From positions 22,477,136 through 22,541,135 of the forward strand of contig NC_050472.1 in NCBI RefSeq assembly GCF_013373865.1: a DNA stretch of 64,000 bases, given 5' to 3'. Source of the stretch: Monomorium pharaonis (Eukaryota > Arthropoda > Insecta > Hymenoptera > Formicidae). Position numbers and translations under genes: made by a program. This document shows positions 1 through 12,702 of this stretch, in pieces; the first letter of the stretch is position 1, and every line of letters starts with the position of its first letter. The notes beneath the pieces were generated by a model, which worked only from the letters and a program-made list of their open reading frames with translations, was not told the DNA's origin and did not search any database.

Positions 1-403
1 TTATGACCTTTCCGTTCGATATAATTTTATTTAATAACTTATAGACACATACACGCACACAAATACAATTAAACATTATTGGCACTATAGTTTATTATTA
101 CACTTTATAACAAATAAATTTTCGTGTTTGCATTTGTATTTATGTCATGTATTATATCTTAGTTTTCTATCTATTGGATGAGTTAAAATTTTGCTAAAAA
201 ATTATTACATGATATAGCGAGGCGTGGCTTAATCGCTGTATTTAAATTCTCAAAAAGGACTTGTTCTCTGTGCCGCGCGTAAATGCTTGGTGTCCCGTGT
301 GGCCTTCGTTGTCGTTCTCGGCTGAGGGTGTACTTTCGTGACGTGTACCGAAGGGTGTGGTGCAAGTGCCGGCATCTAAGAAAACTGCATTTTCTTTTCA
401 CAG
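1..403 (+). other. CASK intron (3' part)
   Basis: AT-rich sequence ending in a pyrimidine-rich tract and CAG acceptor immediately before the exon at 404. It is the 3' end of the intron that follows the missing exons for the CASK N-lobe. No other gene is seen here; open frames overlapping the exon on the other strand are shadows. Confidence 0.75.
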
Positions 404-579
404 TCACTATATGCGACAGATCCTCGAAGCGTTGCGTTACTGCCATGAGAATGACATTATTCATCGTGACCTGAAGCCGCAGTGCGCCCTTCTGGCTGGT
501 AAGGAAAATTCTGCCCCGGTGAAGCTGCGCGGTTTCGGCGTTGCCGTACAACTCCCGACCTCGCAGTCTAATGGCGTTG
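404..579 (+). CDS. CASK: CASK kinase-domain exon: catalytic loop and GFG motif
   Basis: This internal exon of the scaffold pseudokinase CASK encodes kinase subdomains VI-VII. It starts after a TTTTCACAG acceptor in phase 2 (the first T finishes a codon), reads HYMRQILEALRYCH, then HRDLKP and a GFG triplet, and ends in phase 1 before GTACGT. Two substitutions mark CASK: Gln-Cys stands where active kinases have Glu-Asn after HRDLKP, and GFG replaces the Mg-binding DFG. Human CASK likewise lacks canonical Mg-binding residues and phosphorylates neurexin weakly without Mg. The protein acts at synapses and basolateral junctions, where it links neurexin/syndecan tails to Veli and Mint. The leftover G joins GT at 11284 to give the continuous stretch GVGRVGCPHF. 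N-lobe exons lie upstream of the window. Identification rests on recalled similarity to human and fly CASK. Confidence 0.93.
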
Positions 580-1456
580 GTACGTTCATACTTTCTTCTA
601 ATTCACTTACGTTTTCTTTACGTGATCTATTTTACATGGCATAGAGATTCACGAAAGCTGTGCGACCTCAGCTCAGGGATGCTCGACCTCACTATTATTA
701 ATGATACTTTACTAACTTCTAACATAATTTTATATATGTGACACACACCCGACTATCATCATACAAAAATAACTCCATTAGTTTAAAAAGTGGCAGTGTC
801 TTTTGAATATATGCATCTTTAAATTCACTTAAACCAGAAAAAATCTAAAATATTTATTGAAAAAGAAATTGCATGATAAAAACTTAAAATATTGAACATT
901 AAGCAAAAATACAGTTTTGTTAAAATCATTGTTAAATTTTTTATTGTCTTGAATTGATTTTTTCTTTATTTTTTTTGCCTTTATTCTTTTTCTATGAATA
1001 TTAATTGTCACGTATTTGGATTTCAAACTTAAAATACTTGAAAATATAGACTGTATTTGAAAATCTCTTTTCCATTTTTGTGCAAATATCAGGTCTGTTT
1101 CTTACATTGAGTAGAATTTTCTCTAGATGCTTGAGGAGTACTTGCATGTCTTACGTGTAAAATTTTCTTATTAGTAGATATAACAATATTAATATTATTA
1201 CTGTTATTGAAATTTGAGATTTTTTTGTTATTCTGACACGTATCAATCAAGTTATGGTAATGAAAACATCCCTTCAATGGAAGTATAAAATTGTCGAAGT
1301 GTAAAAAAAAGAATTTACTTAGAGTACTTAGACTATGCAAATACTCCAACCACTTCACCTATCCTTTTGTTCCGTGACATAGTTCACGAGAGCTGACGTC
1401 GTGCCGCTTTTAGCGCGTAGCATTAAGATTACTAAATTTTTCATAATATTTTTAAG

Positions 1457-1800
1457 TGGTGTCGGCGCTAGGCACGAGAGGCAAAAATAGGACAACAGTG
1501 ACTTTTATTATGGACAATGCAGTAGGGAAATTACATTTCAAAATATTCATAATATATCACTGTCTTGTGATTAATAGCTTTCACAGGAAGCAATATGATG
1601 ACTCTTGTTTTGCTGTCTTTCATAACAAAACGAAATATTATTGGAATCATTTGCAAATAACGCGAGAATATATTTATATGCCACATGAGTTGCGATATCT
1701 TATAAGAAAATGTGGACTTAAAGAAAAATCTTTTCTAAAAGTTTTGCCTGATCTGACGTCGACACCATTGATATATTTAGCAAAGTGTGCGCTAACATAA
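1457..1800 (+). other. Unassigned 114-codon open frame, possible terminal exon
   Basis: A frame open for 114 codons follows a T-rich stretch ending in AAG at 1456, which could be a weak 3' splice site, and ends at TAA 1798-1800. If it is an exon starting at 1457 it would be phase-compatible with the CASK exon ending at 579, a one-in-three coincidence. The translation is basic and rich in Ile, Tyr and Lys, with no family recognised. Frames this long occur by chance in a window of this size, so this is only a candidate. Confidence 0.12.
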
Positions 1801-2333
1801 AATACATTTGCGCGTAATTATATGCTTATTTTACCTGCATTAACTGACAATGAGAGGCACTATTCAATATTCGTATAGCTATATCTCATTTAAGATAAAT
1901 ATCTATGTCTATTTGTCGATAAACATGCGAATTGAAACACTAGATTATCACTAGATTATACATTAATTTTACATTAATTAAACTCTTTTAAAGCGTTAAT
2001 TAAGTTGAGCTTATATGTATGTATCTATACATAAATTGAATTTTACATGTCAAATTATTTGTCGACTATAAATATGAAAACACATTTAGGATTATTTATA
2101 ATATGATTAAGTGGTTTAACGAATCGTATACGTCACATATTTGAAGTGATTTGTTAACTTTTCATTAGAAGAACAATTTCGTTCGTTAATTATGCCACAG
2201 TAAATTTATATTTAGTACTTTTATGATGAGGTATTATTTTTAGGGGAATTTTAAGAATATGCAAAATTAAATATACATATATGTATATTTTTATTAATAA
2301 TATTTTTAATTTAAATTAAGCAGTTGCATTATG

Positions 2334-2336
<3 letters not shown>

Positions 2337-2370
<34 letters not shown>

Positions 2371-2375
2371 TATAT
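2337..2375. repeat. (TA)n microsatellite
   Basis: Near-continuous TA dinucleotide run interrupted by a single TACA, within intron sequence. Confidence 0.9.
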
Positions 2376-5092
2376 TCCGAATATATAATTAAGTTATTTT
2401 TTCAATATACCGTTTACGTGCATGTAATCTATTTTTCTCGTAGCGCGATGTAGCGATCTCTCACATTAATTTCTTTTTGAAGGTTAATGGACTATAAAAG
2501 ATCAAGGCTTACTACGGAAACAACGTTAGTTCAAAAATCCAATAGTATTACGCGACATCAAAGTGTTCTAAAAATTTATCGATGTAGCCTATGTCGATCT
2601 TTTTCATGAAAAATGTTGTTCATGAAAAATATATTTTTTAATTATTTACATTTTAATTGTATATACGTTTATTATTGAACAAGTTTAAATTTGAAAATTT
2701 TAAATTATTGACTAGTTGGTATTGAATTTAACCGGCTTCATTATGACTAGTTGAAATGAATAGCATTTAGTTGTGTGCGGTCTTCTTTTCGCATATAGTA
2801 CTGTAAAGGAAAAGATCTTATAAAATATTCATTGATAAGAGGCAATTGAGCACCTCCTCTGAGAGATACGAAATTATTATCGAGAATGTGTGTTGACGCA
2901 TCTTTAAATTGAAGTGATTAAGTTCTCGTAGAATAATTTATACCGCTTATCTTTTCTAAGAAATCTTTTTTACATATTACAACGTATGACATCATTTTGA
3001 TGAAGATAATAGTTCTCGATATTAGTGCGATAATAATATTAATGCATAAAGATAAAAAAATTGTAAAAATTTATTGAATATTGCCTCTTTAGAGTTTGTA
3101 ATTTAAATTTCTATCTTTTTTTGTATTTGTTTTTCTTTTTCGTACCGATACAATGTGTTCCTGCTCTCATCAAGCGTCACTTCAAAGACACTCGGTGTTT
3201 TTGTATCAGCTCTCTTTTGAATGCCCTACTCTGCGATTATTGGCTGGCTTGGTCGATGATTGGCAAATTACATTCAAAAAATTTCTCGGTGTTCGATGTG
3301 CACAATGCAACAGCTTTTATCGGATTTCTTCTCTACTGACAACCTTGATGCTCTCTTCTCTGATCAGCCGCAATCGATTGGTGTCTATGCATACTTTTTT
3401 TTACAATCTTTCGCTGCTTTAATATCGCATGGTTCCATTTGTAGATGCTCTTGTTGTTAGCGACACTTGTAGATATAATTTTATAGACTGTACTGCTACG
3501 TCTTGGACTAATTTTAGATTTCCTTTGCGTGATGGACGCAATTATTGTTATCGTACGTCTCAAGTGAAGTCTGTCTTTATTCCGTCTGTAGCCATGCGAT
3601 ATTAAAGGAGCTTCTTTAATTATAATGGGGAAATCATCTTTTGCCATCCTGCGTAATTACATTAATACTGATAATCGATACTGGAATCACATTATCGATT
3701 CTATAATGGCAATAGCATTGCGTTACATCGTGTTGTATCGCCGTTAAGAGCTGTTGAAGGAACACACGTTATCTGTTAATTTTTTACTTTTGCTTTTATA
3801 TTTAATCGCGATTAAAACTTAACCGAAGATACAAATGTTTAATGAGCATGCGTTATTAAAAAGATATAGAACAGCACCATGAACGAATGGATGAATAATT
3901 ATAACATAATACTTTTATTAATCTCGTTTGTATTAAAGAGCTTTATACCGAAATATACCCAATCGAATATGCTATAGAAACAATATGATAACGTTTGTCA
4001 TTAATCTAGTGTGACATTTAACACTGTATACACTTTTAAACGACGAGGCGCAGAAGGAATAAAAAGGTTTCCGCCGATCGATAATAAAATTTAATAGCGA
4101 TAAGAACTTTTGTCGGCTATAGGGTTAATTGCCCCCTCGTTCTACTAAAACGTTACGATATTATTACCAAGTCAGATATTAATCTCTTCCAACTCCCACG
4201 GCTGTCGCCTCTGCTCTTCCCAGTTCGAAACTAATTTGGCATTCTAAGAGTAGACCGACGGCGTTCCAAATATATAGGCCGGAGATTGACTGGAAAACCG
4301 TCATGTAAACTGGGACGCGCAACTTTTTATATACGAGTTTCGCAAACGAGACAGCGCGCTCGCCGCTGGGATTATGAGTCGCCTTAAACAAAAAGTTTCC
4401 GACAGCGTGATTAAATACGCATAACGTTGCCGCGTGGTGTCTCCCTTAACGCTCCATCATGCTTATTTCTCGCGAAGCTAATATTTCATTTTCAGTCTCT
4501 TTGCGCGCGTATCGCGCTTGGATTCGCGCGCGACATTGTCATGCACTTATACAGCACAGAAGGATTGCAGAAACATTGTAAAGAAATATTTTATTACGAG
4601 ATTCCAACATTGCAAAAACGTTGCTGTAACGCCACAACGGTAAAAATGCCCGCTTTTAGAATAATCTATTTTGTAATTTTATGATAATTAAAGTTGTGTT
4701 TTTAATTTAAACGGGCAGTCTGTAAGATAGATGTCGAAAATTAAGAAAATAATTATAAATATATAAATAAACTTTAATTAACACTAATGTGTGTGCGCTA
4801 TTATAATAACGTATTATTTTAATGTGTGCTATATATGTACTATATAGATTAAAATAACATCTATTTTAATAATATTTCTGAAACATTGCATATTGCAATA
4901 CGCAGAATGGTAATGTTACTGCAAGGTCCCCTGTGCTGTATGGGGAAAGAGAAAGAGAATGATGGGACGGGAAGAAAATCGACGAGAATTTCAACGTTTT
5001 CCACGCGAATTGCATTAGGCAGCGAGAACGCGGGGAAAGCGCGTCGTCTGATTATACTTTGATAACGTGAAATTTGGTTTGAATGAATACAG

Positions 5093-5164
5093 CATGTTAC
5101 ACGACCGAGTATCGGCAGTGTCTGAGCCCAAAGGGGCAGCTCTACTTGAAGGCCGACAGCGAGG
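5093..5164 (+). CDS. Candidate alternative exon inside the CASK kinase intron
   Basis: A 72-nt GC-rich segment stands out in AT-rich intron. It is bounded by an acceptor ending AATACAG (5092) and a strong donor (AGG then GTAAGC at 5165). Read in phase 1 it gives CYTTEYRQCLSPKGQLYL followed by KADSEG. The length is a multiple of three and both ends are phase 1, so it could be inserted between the exons ending at 579 and starting at 11284, placing 24 residues in the activation segment. It also joins in phase to the segment at 6312, which carries a stop. An ATG at 5083 in the same frame would allow it to be a first exon instead. I do not recognise the peptide. The options are a CASK alternative 3' end, a cassette exon, or an exon of a nested gene. 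Confidence 0.4.
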
Positions 5165-6311
5165 GTAAGCCTGATCTAACCTTTAATCATTACTTCCGCA
5201 GGAGCCTTGTCTCGTTCACGCCACATATTATATATATATATATATATTACACTTACATACTTATCTCATTTACACATATTGTATTATGCCACATTTTTTT
5301 CACCCCCAATTCCGTGTACTCTTCACGACCACATCACTGTACTCTAGAAGCTGCCACCGCTTGCTTGCTTGCTTTACGAGTTCGAATATTCACTTTGACT
5401 TGGCTAATTCATTAATATATATGACTTGGTTAATATTTAACATATTAATACATCAAATAATGTGATATTTAATGTATTAATATGTACATGCACATTTATT
5501 TTGTTTTTTCGGATGTATCTGGTTTATAAATTTGTTGAAGGATGTTACCTTTAAATTGTCTACAACAACTTCTTATTCGCTGATATTGTCTTAAGTGATT
5601 CTTCAGCAATGCGTATATCTGAAGCGTAATTAAGAAGGCGAATGGTAAAATAAGGATTTGAACTTTAATGAAACAAAATTAAGAATGATTGTGGTAATTG
5701 TGCATCTATAAGTGATATATTGTTTACAAAGTTATTGTTAAAAAATTATTTATAGTATGTTTTTTTATGCTAGGGTAATCTAGCATAAAAACTCCATAAA
5801 ATCTCGTTTCGATAGAGGTGCAGGCGATTAATCGAGAATCTTCCAGATATCGTTGAAAAAATTTGTCATATGTATTTTACGCGAAATTACAAAACGAACG
5901 AATTAAAGCAAGCTAATTCGACAGTCTTTACAGATTTTGTTAGATTAACAGGATCATGTATACGCAGATTTACCGTACAGTACAAGTAAACTTATACAAA
6001 CATCGCAGAGATATGCCGAGTTCGACATTTTACATACCAATAGACGCACACACACACGATCAGAGAGTTGTGTTAACTGATGAATAAGCCGGCTCCTCAG
6101 GCCAATCTATCTAACGCTTTGATTCTCGCGAGTCCCTTAAAATAAAAGCGCAGCCTTAACAGCCACAGATCGGTCTTCCTCGACACGTAGCAGCGGCGTT
6201 GACGCTAAAGAGCATCTTGTCGTCCATGAAACTGCTAGCAAATCGCGCGTAACGCGAATTTATCGTGACGATAACAATCCTTCTCCTTTCTCTCTGTGTT
6301 CTTTTCGATAG

Positions 6312-6421
6312 GCCTGATCTCTTCGAGCTGTAATTTCCCTTTTGAGGACCTGACCGACGCCGAGGATTCGTTAGTGAGCGACACGGAGGACAATATCGGT
6401 ATCCACATGCCTGCCACGTAA
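6312..6421 (+). CDS. Candidate terminal exon with acidic tail and stop
   Basis: A long pyrimidine-rich tract (6278-6307) and ATAG acceptor are followed by a frame that continues the phase-1 end of 5093-5164. It reads LISSSCNFPFEDLTDAEDS, then an acidic run and HMPAT, and stops at TAA 6419-6421. The coding part is 35 residues, with many Asp, Glu and Ser. The splice signal, matching phase, codon-like composition and clean stop suggest a real last exon. Joined to the upstream CASK exon it would give a kinase cut off before the APE motif; alternatively it is the C-terminus of a small nested gene whose other exons I could not find. The opposite-strand open frame across it (6156-6524) is judged a shadow. 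Confidence 0.4.
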
Positions 6422-6627
6422 CGTCTGACGATTTACCACAATCGGGGGTAGAAACGAGAAAGTGTCGCGTCTCCTTAGAAGGGGATGCTCCTTTCCGCGT
6501 CCATGAACGTAGCTCCTTGTACAACGTTATCGTGTTCGTATAATATTATGGAGAACCGTTTCCATCAACGACAAGGCCAGATATATACAAAATGTTCTAC
6601 ACAATTGATCACTTCACTTATATAAAA

Positions 6628-6633
6628 AATAAA
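6628..6633 (+). terminator. Possible polyadenylation signal
   Basis: AATAAA about 205 nt after the stop of the candidate terminal exon at 6312-6421. Such hexamers are common in AT-rich sequence, so it is only suggestive. Confidence 0.2.
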
Positions 6634-9600
6634 AAATATTGAAGATACGAACAAGATATTAAAGATATAAGAGCATTTTAATAAAAATCATGGATACACG
6701 TTCAATCCATTTCTTTTGAAGTAATTTTTATCGAATTTTGATTTGTGGTGACATATCGATCGAAATGTTCTCTGCGGAGCATCCTGTATATGACGGAGAA
6801 AAGATTCGTATGTCCAAGTAATTTCTGGCGAAACGACAGTAGTATATCTCGCCGAAGGATATGACTCCAAGTTCATTTTCGTAAGCGTAGCGCGCACGCG
6901 AATGCGTAGCATTTCGTAATTGCCGTGCGATCGATCAGTCCAGTTTCGCGATTACCCTCATTTGAGGCATAGAGGACGTTCTACCCCCTCGTGTGGTATA
7001 GTTATGCTAGTTTGAGAACGTGTGGTGTCTGTATAGACACTCGACCTACGTGCGATAGCAGTATTCCTGTGATATCATTGTGCAGGTCGCGTAGTAACAG
7101 ATATTTGTTATGCTATCAAGGGGAAGCGAGAGAATGACTCCTCTTTTTTTTTGTTTCCCTCCTTCCGCTGTCGTCTGCGTGTTTGATTTTGTAACGCGCG
7201 AATGACACAAGTTCTGCTTCGTTGTAGGTTTGGAATAAGTCTGACAAAATTGAAGAGTTTGTTACGGTTTGTTATTAAATTATTTTATTTCGACACATAC
7301 ATAAATGCCATGTTTTTAAATAAAACTAAACGCCTTTGACATTTCTGGTCTTCCTGTGTTTACTAGAGATCGGAGATTGTTGTCCCTGACTGATCCAATC
7401 TAGGAGAAAAAATTTCCGAGTTCTTTTTTTTATAAAAAGAGGCTGTTGAAAATGTAGAAATCGAATACGGACATGTTATCTGTAATAACTGAAGTTGGAC
7501 AGTGACCGAATTTACTCTGTGGCTTCCGAGTTTATTCGTAACACGTTTCTGATTGAATTGCTGAAACCGACTGTTGGCTCCATAACGCAATCATGAACAT
7601 TTTGGATGACGGTTAATTAGTTTACATATTTATTAAATAATATTTTTATTATTATCGAGATGCATGTGTTTAACTCGGAGGATACAAAGTGATAGAAAAA
7701 GAAAAAAAGCTCTATTGCAGAAAATAACTAACAACAAAACAATTGACAATTAGAAATTGATCAACTTTACTTATTTATATAATACGTTAAAATAAATTAC
7801 CTGGTTTTATACGGATTATGCACCATTGAAATTTATGCAGCTTTATGTATGTAAATTTATTTTCGTCATTTACTATTATTACAATCAATAAACTCAATTG
7901 CGCAACGATGGATTCATTTTATTTGTGTTATTTGTATAACGTAGTACTCTATCGATAATAAACGATTATTGTTTCGGAATGGAAATTTTTGTTATTTTAT
8001 TTTTGACAGACTTGTTTTCTCTTAGAATTATATTTTTGTTAAATGTAACAAACCCTTCAATTGATTTACCCCTTTCTGAGTCTGATTACGTAAACTAATT
8101 ATCCGCGTTATTTGGGCCTGTTTATGTCGTCATTGTTCGTAGCGGTAGACTAGTGTGTATGTCTGCGTGTGTCTGTCTATTTGTATGTCGCTTTGTGTTT
8201 GTCTTTCATCACTTATCGATGACAAATTGAAACTAGTGGCCGCGTCAGAGAATACTACTTTGTTATGAGTGTCTGTGAAACATTTTTACAAAGATAAAAG
8301 TGATAGAAAGCAAACATAGAATTTTTTTTTTATCAAATGTATCGTCTATTAATGTAACCAGAAACAGTTTCAGATGTACGAATTCTAACTAAACGTATGG
8401 AATTTTTACTACAATATCTTTGTGGATTTATTAAAAATAATATTATCTAACAATGAATGGCATAGTTATGATGTAACAATTTTTAACTGGCATTTTATGC
8501 AATTAGTTTTTGCACCTGTAGGGAGCTATTTATCATGAAAATAACGTATTTCTTAATAAAGAACTTGAAAATAGCGATATTTTTCTTTTTTAAGGAAACT
8601 TGATAGTTTGGTGTGCACAGTATTATCGTATCTTTGATATATCATGTGTCTGAAACGTGATATTTTATTCATAACGTTGAAGAAGTTTAATTTTTGTTTT
8701 TATAGCTGAAGACAAATCTCAGATATCAGCATAAGTATATCAAATCAGCGACATTCAATCAACTCACTTGTCTTAAGTATGATTTAATTATAAGTTTTAT
8801 TCGGTGAAAAGAATATTTAATATGTGTGTGTGTGTATATATATATATATGTCTGTATGTATTTATATTTGACTATTATATATATACACATATACATATAA
8901 AGTCTATCAAATGTAATAAAATATGAGACATACGGAGTGATTCACGACTGGAGCAAAAAACATTAAAAATATACATGAATTATTTAAGAAGACATTTTGG
9001 AGTCAGATTTTAGAGTCAGATTAATCTCAAGTTGTCTTTATGTGCATTTTGCACGTCTCATATGCAACATGTTTTTTTTTTGCAATAAATATTTCTGTCA
9101 GAATTTATGCTAGAAATTTCTCAGACCGCTCGTGTATCATCCTGTATTTCGAAATTATATTTGCATAAAATGCATGTTATTAACTGCTCATTCGTGTAAC
9201 TAATTATTTTCGTTAAAAAGAGAGTAATTAAGATCAATGACAAGCAGCAGTCAAGCGACGAACAACAGGAATTTAAAATGTCTTTATTGTTAACTGACAG
9301 TTATATTTTTTTATTCCCAAAATTAGTTTTTAAAAAATTTATTGCTTGTTTCTCTCATCATCGAATTTACGTACTGAAATCAAATGTTTGCATGTTCTTG
9401 ATGTGAAAAAGCATGAAAATGTGTTTCTAAATGTGTGTACTTTGATACCTAATTATGGCACCATTAAATGTTACATATATTTTTACTTACGGAAATATTA
9501 AATTTATTTTTAATAATTATGTTATAATATACATAAATAACTGCATAAATAATGATTTAAATAATCAGTTTCTCTCTGCACCAGCACAAATTACTTTTTT

Positions 9601-10935
9601 GTTTAAATACTCCACTCAAATATACTATGTCAAATACATATATGAATATGTTTATATTAATATTTAAATTATTTATTTAATTAAATGTGTATTACTTAAA
9701 GAATTGATTAGAAATTATTACTTTTTAATCTTTTTATTAATTATTGTTATATAAAATTGTTTATACGTGGAAATTATACTAGAAGTTGGTATTATGAGTC
9801 TCTATTAATATTTTGTACAATAACTTTGTTAATAATCAATATTTTAAATTAAATATTTAAATTTATATATTTAACACACATGCATATTTCTAGAATATTT
9901 TTCATAATTACGGAAGTGGCCATAATATTTACAAGATCCATAATACCATCTTTTTCTCTGTTGTATTATTATGGAAAAAATTATTATCGTTATTGTTATT
10001 GTTATTTCAAATTGATGAAGAACTTAAATATATTTTTTTATACTCACATTTTATTTAACACATTTAATATTTTACAAAACAACGAGCGGAAACGTAATAA
10101 AAGAATATAATTTTATTTGTGAGAAAATTTATCCATAGAAACAAATTGAAGTTAATATATATTTATATAATAACACAATATCTTTTTTATTACGTAAACT
10201 AAACATTTCAATATTGCTAGAAATCTACATTTTATAGATAGAAAGTACATTTATATATACATAGAAATATATATATATATATCATAATGTATACATAGGT
10301 TCTAATATAGAATTTACGTGTAATGTGAAATAAAATATTAAAAATTTAATCAATTTTTTTATTATATATGCATTTTAAGTAATTTTTAGAGAAAAATCTA
10401 TGTTTTTTATGCAATAATCTTATTGATATAATAATTATATGCTACGCGTGACATTCTTTGCATTTATATACATATATATATAATTATACGAGATATTTTA
10501 ATGAAAATTTTTCTAATGTTTAACGATATACTTGCGAACGCATTTATGTCGTCTTTGCTTTACAGCCTTAATCATCTCGTCTTTTCCCATGTACACTTTT
10601 CAATGTGCAGTGACCTACATTTCCTCTCGTGCTGCTTTCTGTGTCATTTACCGATTCTTAATAAATATAGATTGTTGAAAGTAAGCAAGTTAGCACGTTG
10701 ATTATCATCCGTGAACGACGTTTGTGCCTATATCGGAAAATTGGCTACAGGTGTATTTGTTTTCGAGGAATGCAGTAGCCTTTGTATTTGACGTTGGTTC
10801 CTTGCCATTAATTATTGATACGTCCAGTCGATCCAACGTTTTCGAAAATAACTGTAAAACAAAAGTGTAGTTTAAATTCTCTCGCCACGAACAATCGATT
10901 TGATAGAGAGAATGAGAGAGAGAGAGAGAGAGAGA

Positions 10936-11000
<65 letters not shown>

Positions 11001-11283
11001 GTAAGTGCATGTGTGTATTTGTGAGTGAGAGTACAGATTGGTGTGCGCGAGAGATAGCTGGCGATTATTTGTTTTATACACGTATATAGTCGCGAAATCG
11101 AGGGAATATCAAACGCAGCTGCTTTGATTGACAAATTCGTATCTACTTGTCGCAAACACGTTTCCGTTTTACGTAATGATCGACTGTGAAGTTTCCGAGT
11201 AATCACTCATGCCTTGCTTCTATTCTGCCGGTCACATTAGCCCGTTTCATCCTCTTTCGCTCACGACACTCTTGGTCGCGCAG
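6634..11283 (+). other. CASK intron, remaining part
   Basis: Intron up to the GCGCAG acceptor at 11283. A moderately GC-rich patch at about 6760-7250 could be 3' UTR of the candidate exon pair or a regulatory element. 7260-10890 is AT-rich with short TG/TA runs near 8822. A purine repeat lies at 10905-10997. No convincing gene was seen. Confidence 0.6.
10905..10997. repeat. (AG)n microsatellite
   Basis: About 93 nt of nearly pure AG dinucleotide with a few interruptions, roughly 290 nt upstream of the CASK exon at 11284. Long open frames through it are repeat artefacts. Confidence 0.95.
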
Positions 11284-11459
11284 GTCGAGTCGGATGTCCA
11301 CACTTCATGGCGCCGGAAGTGATCCAACGACGACAATATGGGAAACCCGGTGACGTCTGGTCGGCCGGAGTGCTGCTGCATGTCCTGCTAACTGGTACAC
11401 TTCCGTTTGTCGGATCTCGAGACAGGCTGCGAGAAGCGATCTGTCGGGGGCGGGTGCAG
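11284..11459 (+). CDS. CASK: CASK kinase-domain exon: APE motif to helix F
   Basis: This internal exon covers the P+1 loop and subdomains VIII-IX of the CASK kinase fold. It begins in phase 1 after CGCGCAG, giving VGCPHFMAPEV, then GKPGDVWSAGVLL and LLTGTLPFVG, and ends CGG GTG CAG in phase 0 before GTAATA. The APE motif and the Asp-Val-Trp of helix F are intact, so the fold is kept even though the catalytic exon lacks DFG. The VGCPHFMAPEV stretch closely matches CASK of fly and mammals, which identifies the gene over other CaMK family members. The exon joins 404-579 across a 10.7 kb intron and is only 148 nt from the next exon. Confidence 0.93.
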
Positions 11460-11607
11460 GTAATAGCCACGTCTTACGATCTTACGCCGCTAATCCGAAT
11501 GAGAAACGAAGCGGTCGCAGAATTTTAATAAACGCTCGCAACCGTTTGCGCCCGGGGCGCGCTATAATTCTGCACGACGAATAATTCCGATTTAATTGAA
11601 TTTGCAG

Positions 11608-11730
11608 ATGGAGACACCACTCTGGGATCCCATCAGCGAGCCAGCGAAAGACCTCATACAGAGAATGCTCACGACCGACGTAAATCATAGGATCACTATC
11701 CAGGAGGTTCTCAATCATAAGTGGCTCAGA
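11608..11730 (+). CDS. CASK: CASK kinase-domain exon: end of C-lobe
   Basis: A 123-nt exon, phase 0 at both ends, between a TTTGCAG acceptor and a GTAAGT donor. It encodes METPLWDPISEPAKDLIQRM and then LTTDVNHRITIQEVLNHKWLR. This is subdomains X-XI of a CaMK-group kinase: AKDLI-x-RML, the conserved Arg that pairs with the APE Glu, and the closing NHKWL that matches the NHPWL of other CaMK-like kinases. The Met at its start is internal, not an initiator. It is followed directly in protein by DRDKGA at 12703. Confidence 0.93.
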
Positions 11731-11990
11731 GTAAGTGAAAAGGTCCGCATGGAATCGCACGCTTCGATTCGGATACTCTTATCTGCATACGGAGCACGCA
11801 GGAGAAATCCTGCGGGTTGATCCGTATTATAATTGTTCGCGCGGGCGTTCGGTGACGATCTGCATTCTACGTCACGCCGCACAACTCCTGATGGGGATAA
11901 TCGATGTAGCGGCTTCCGTTTCATCGCCGGTGATAGTACATCGGTTTTTATTTTTTCATAATTACACCGCGCACATACATATACACAACG

Positions 11991-12021
<31 letters not shown>

Positions 12022-12702
12022 GCACGCACGCACACACACATTTTATATATATAAAATACACGTGGCCTCGTTCCTTCTTATTATCTCCAATGAATGTGCG
12101 TGCGCACGCGCGCGCCGTATGGTGTGGGGATATATCTATGTGGTGCAACAGTTAGCCAGTGACCTAAGGTAGGAACACTCGCGGAGTCACCCCCATACTT
12201 CTTCGATGCAACACACGTGCAACTGGGCTATCGATCTCGCTATAGCGGGAACGAAGCCTCACGGTGGTTAATGAAAATAACTATAGTAAAGTACACCTCG
12301 CACGCTCGGTGTGCACTGCTTAGCGCTTTTTTATGCGGCTGTACGTTCGTCGAACCCCCGTAGACTTCGTGGAAGCAAGTATAATCTCTCTCTGCTCGCT
12401 TCTCCACGATGGCATAATACGCCCCGATTGTAGGAAGGGATAATATCTGCATATTACTCGGCTTCCGGCTAGTTTAGCATTTTTTTCTTTACGATGTTTA
12501 CGATGGTTGCCATTGTTACATGCATCTAAGCTGCTATTAACGAACTTTTGTTTATTTCAAAGGGAATTTGATTTGCGCTTAATTAATTTGCCTTTGCAGT
12601 TAAATTTGGCACGTGCATCTCATTGCGTCCTTGTCAGTAACAGTGTCATGTTTTATTTTATAATGCTTGTTTTATAGCGAATGAACGGATCTTAACTTGC
12701 AG
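11731..12702 (+). other. CASK intron with (CA)n repeat
   Basis: Intron of 972 nt between a GTAAGT donor and a TTGCAG acceptor. It is GC-richer than most introns here at 11740-12470 and contains a CA repeat. No gene seen. Confidence 0.8.
11992..12040. repeat. (CA)n/(CGCA)n microsatellite
   Basis: CA dinucleotide run passing into CGCA units, inside the CASK intron. Overlapping open frames of poly-His/Thr or poly-Val/Cys type are artefacts. Confidence 0.95.

Larger units (their letters stand above)
580..5092 (+). other. CASK intron, first part
   Basis: Mostly AT-rich intron sequence. It contains a (TA)n tract near 2340, an open frame at 1457-1800 without recognised homology, and a slightly GC-richer patch at about 4030-4560. 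Three overlapping short frames at 3121-3660 are open on both strands but resemble nothing recognised; they could be worn transposon remains. No convincing coding exon was seen before 5093. Confidence 0.6.

Noticed and set aside
6156..6524. 122-codon frame on the - strand
   Set aside because: It lies antisense to the candidate exon at 6312-6421, is Arg/Ser-rich without domains, and the + strand shows splice signals and a clean stop.
10705..11206. Ser/Leu- and Arg/Glu-rich frames over the AG repeat
   Set aside because: Translation of a dinucleotide microsatellite; no stop codons arise in such repeats.
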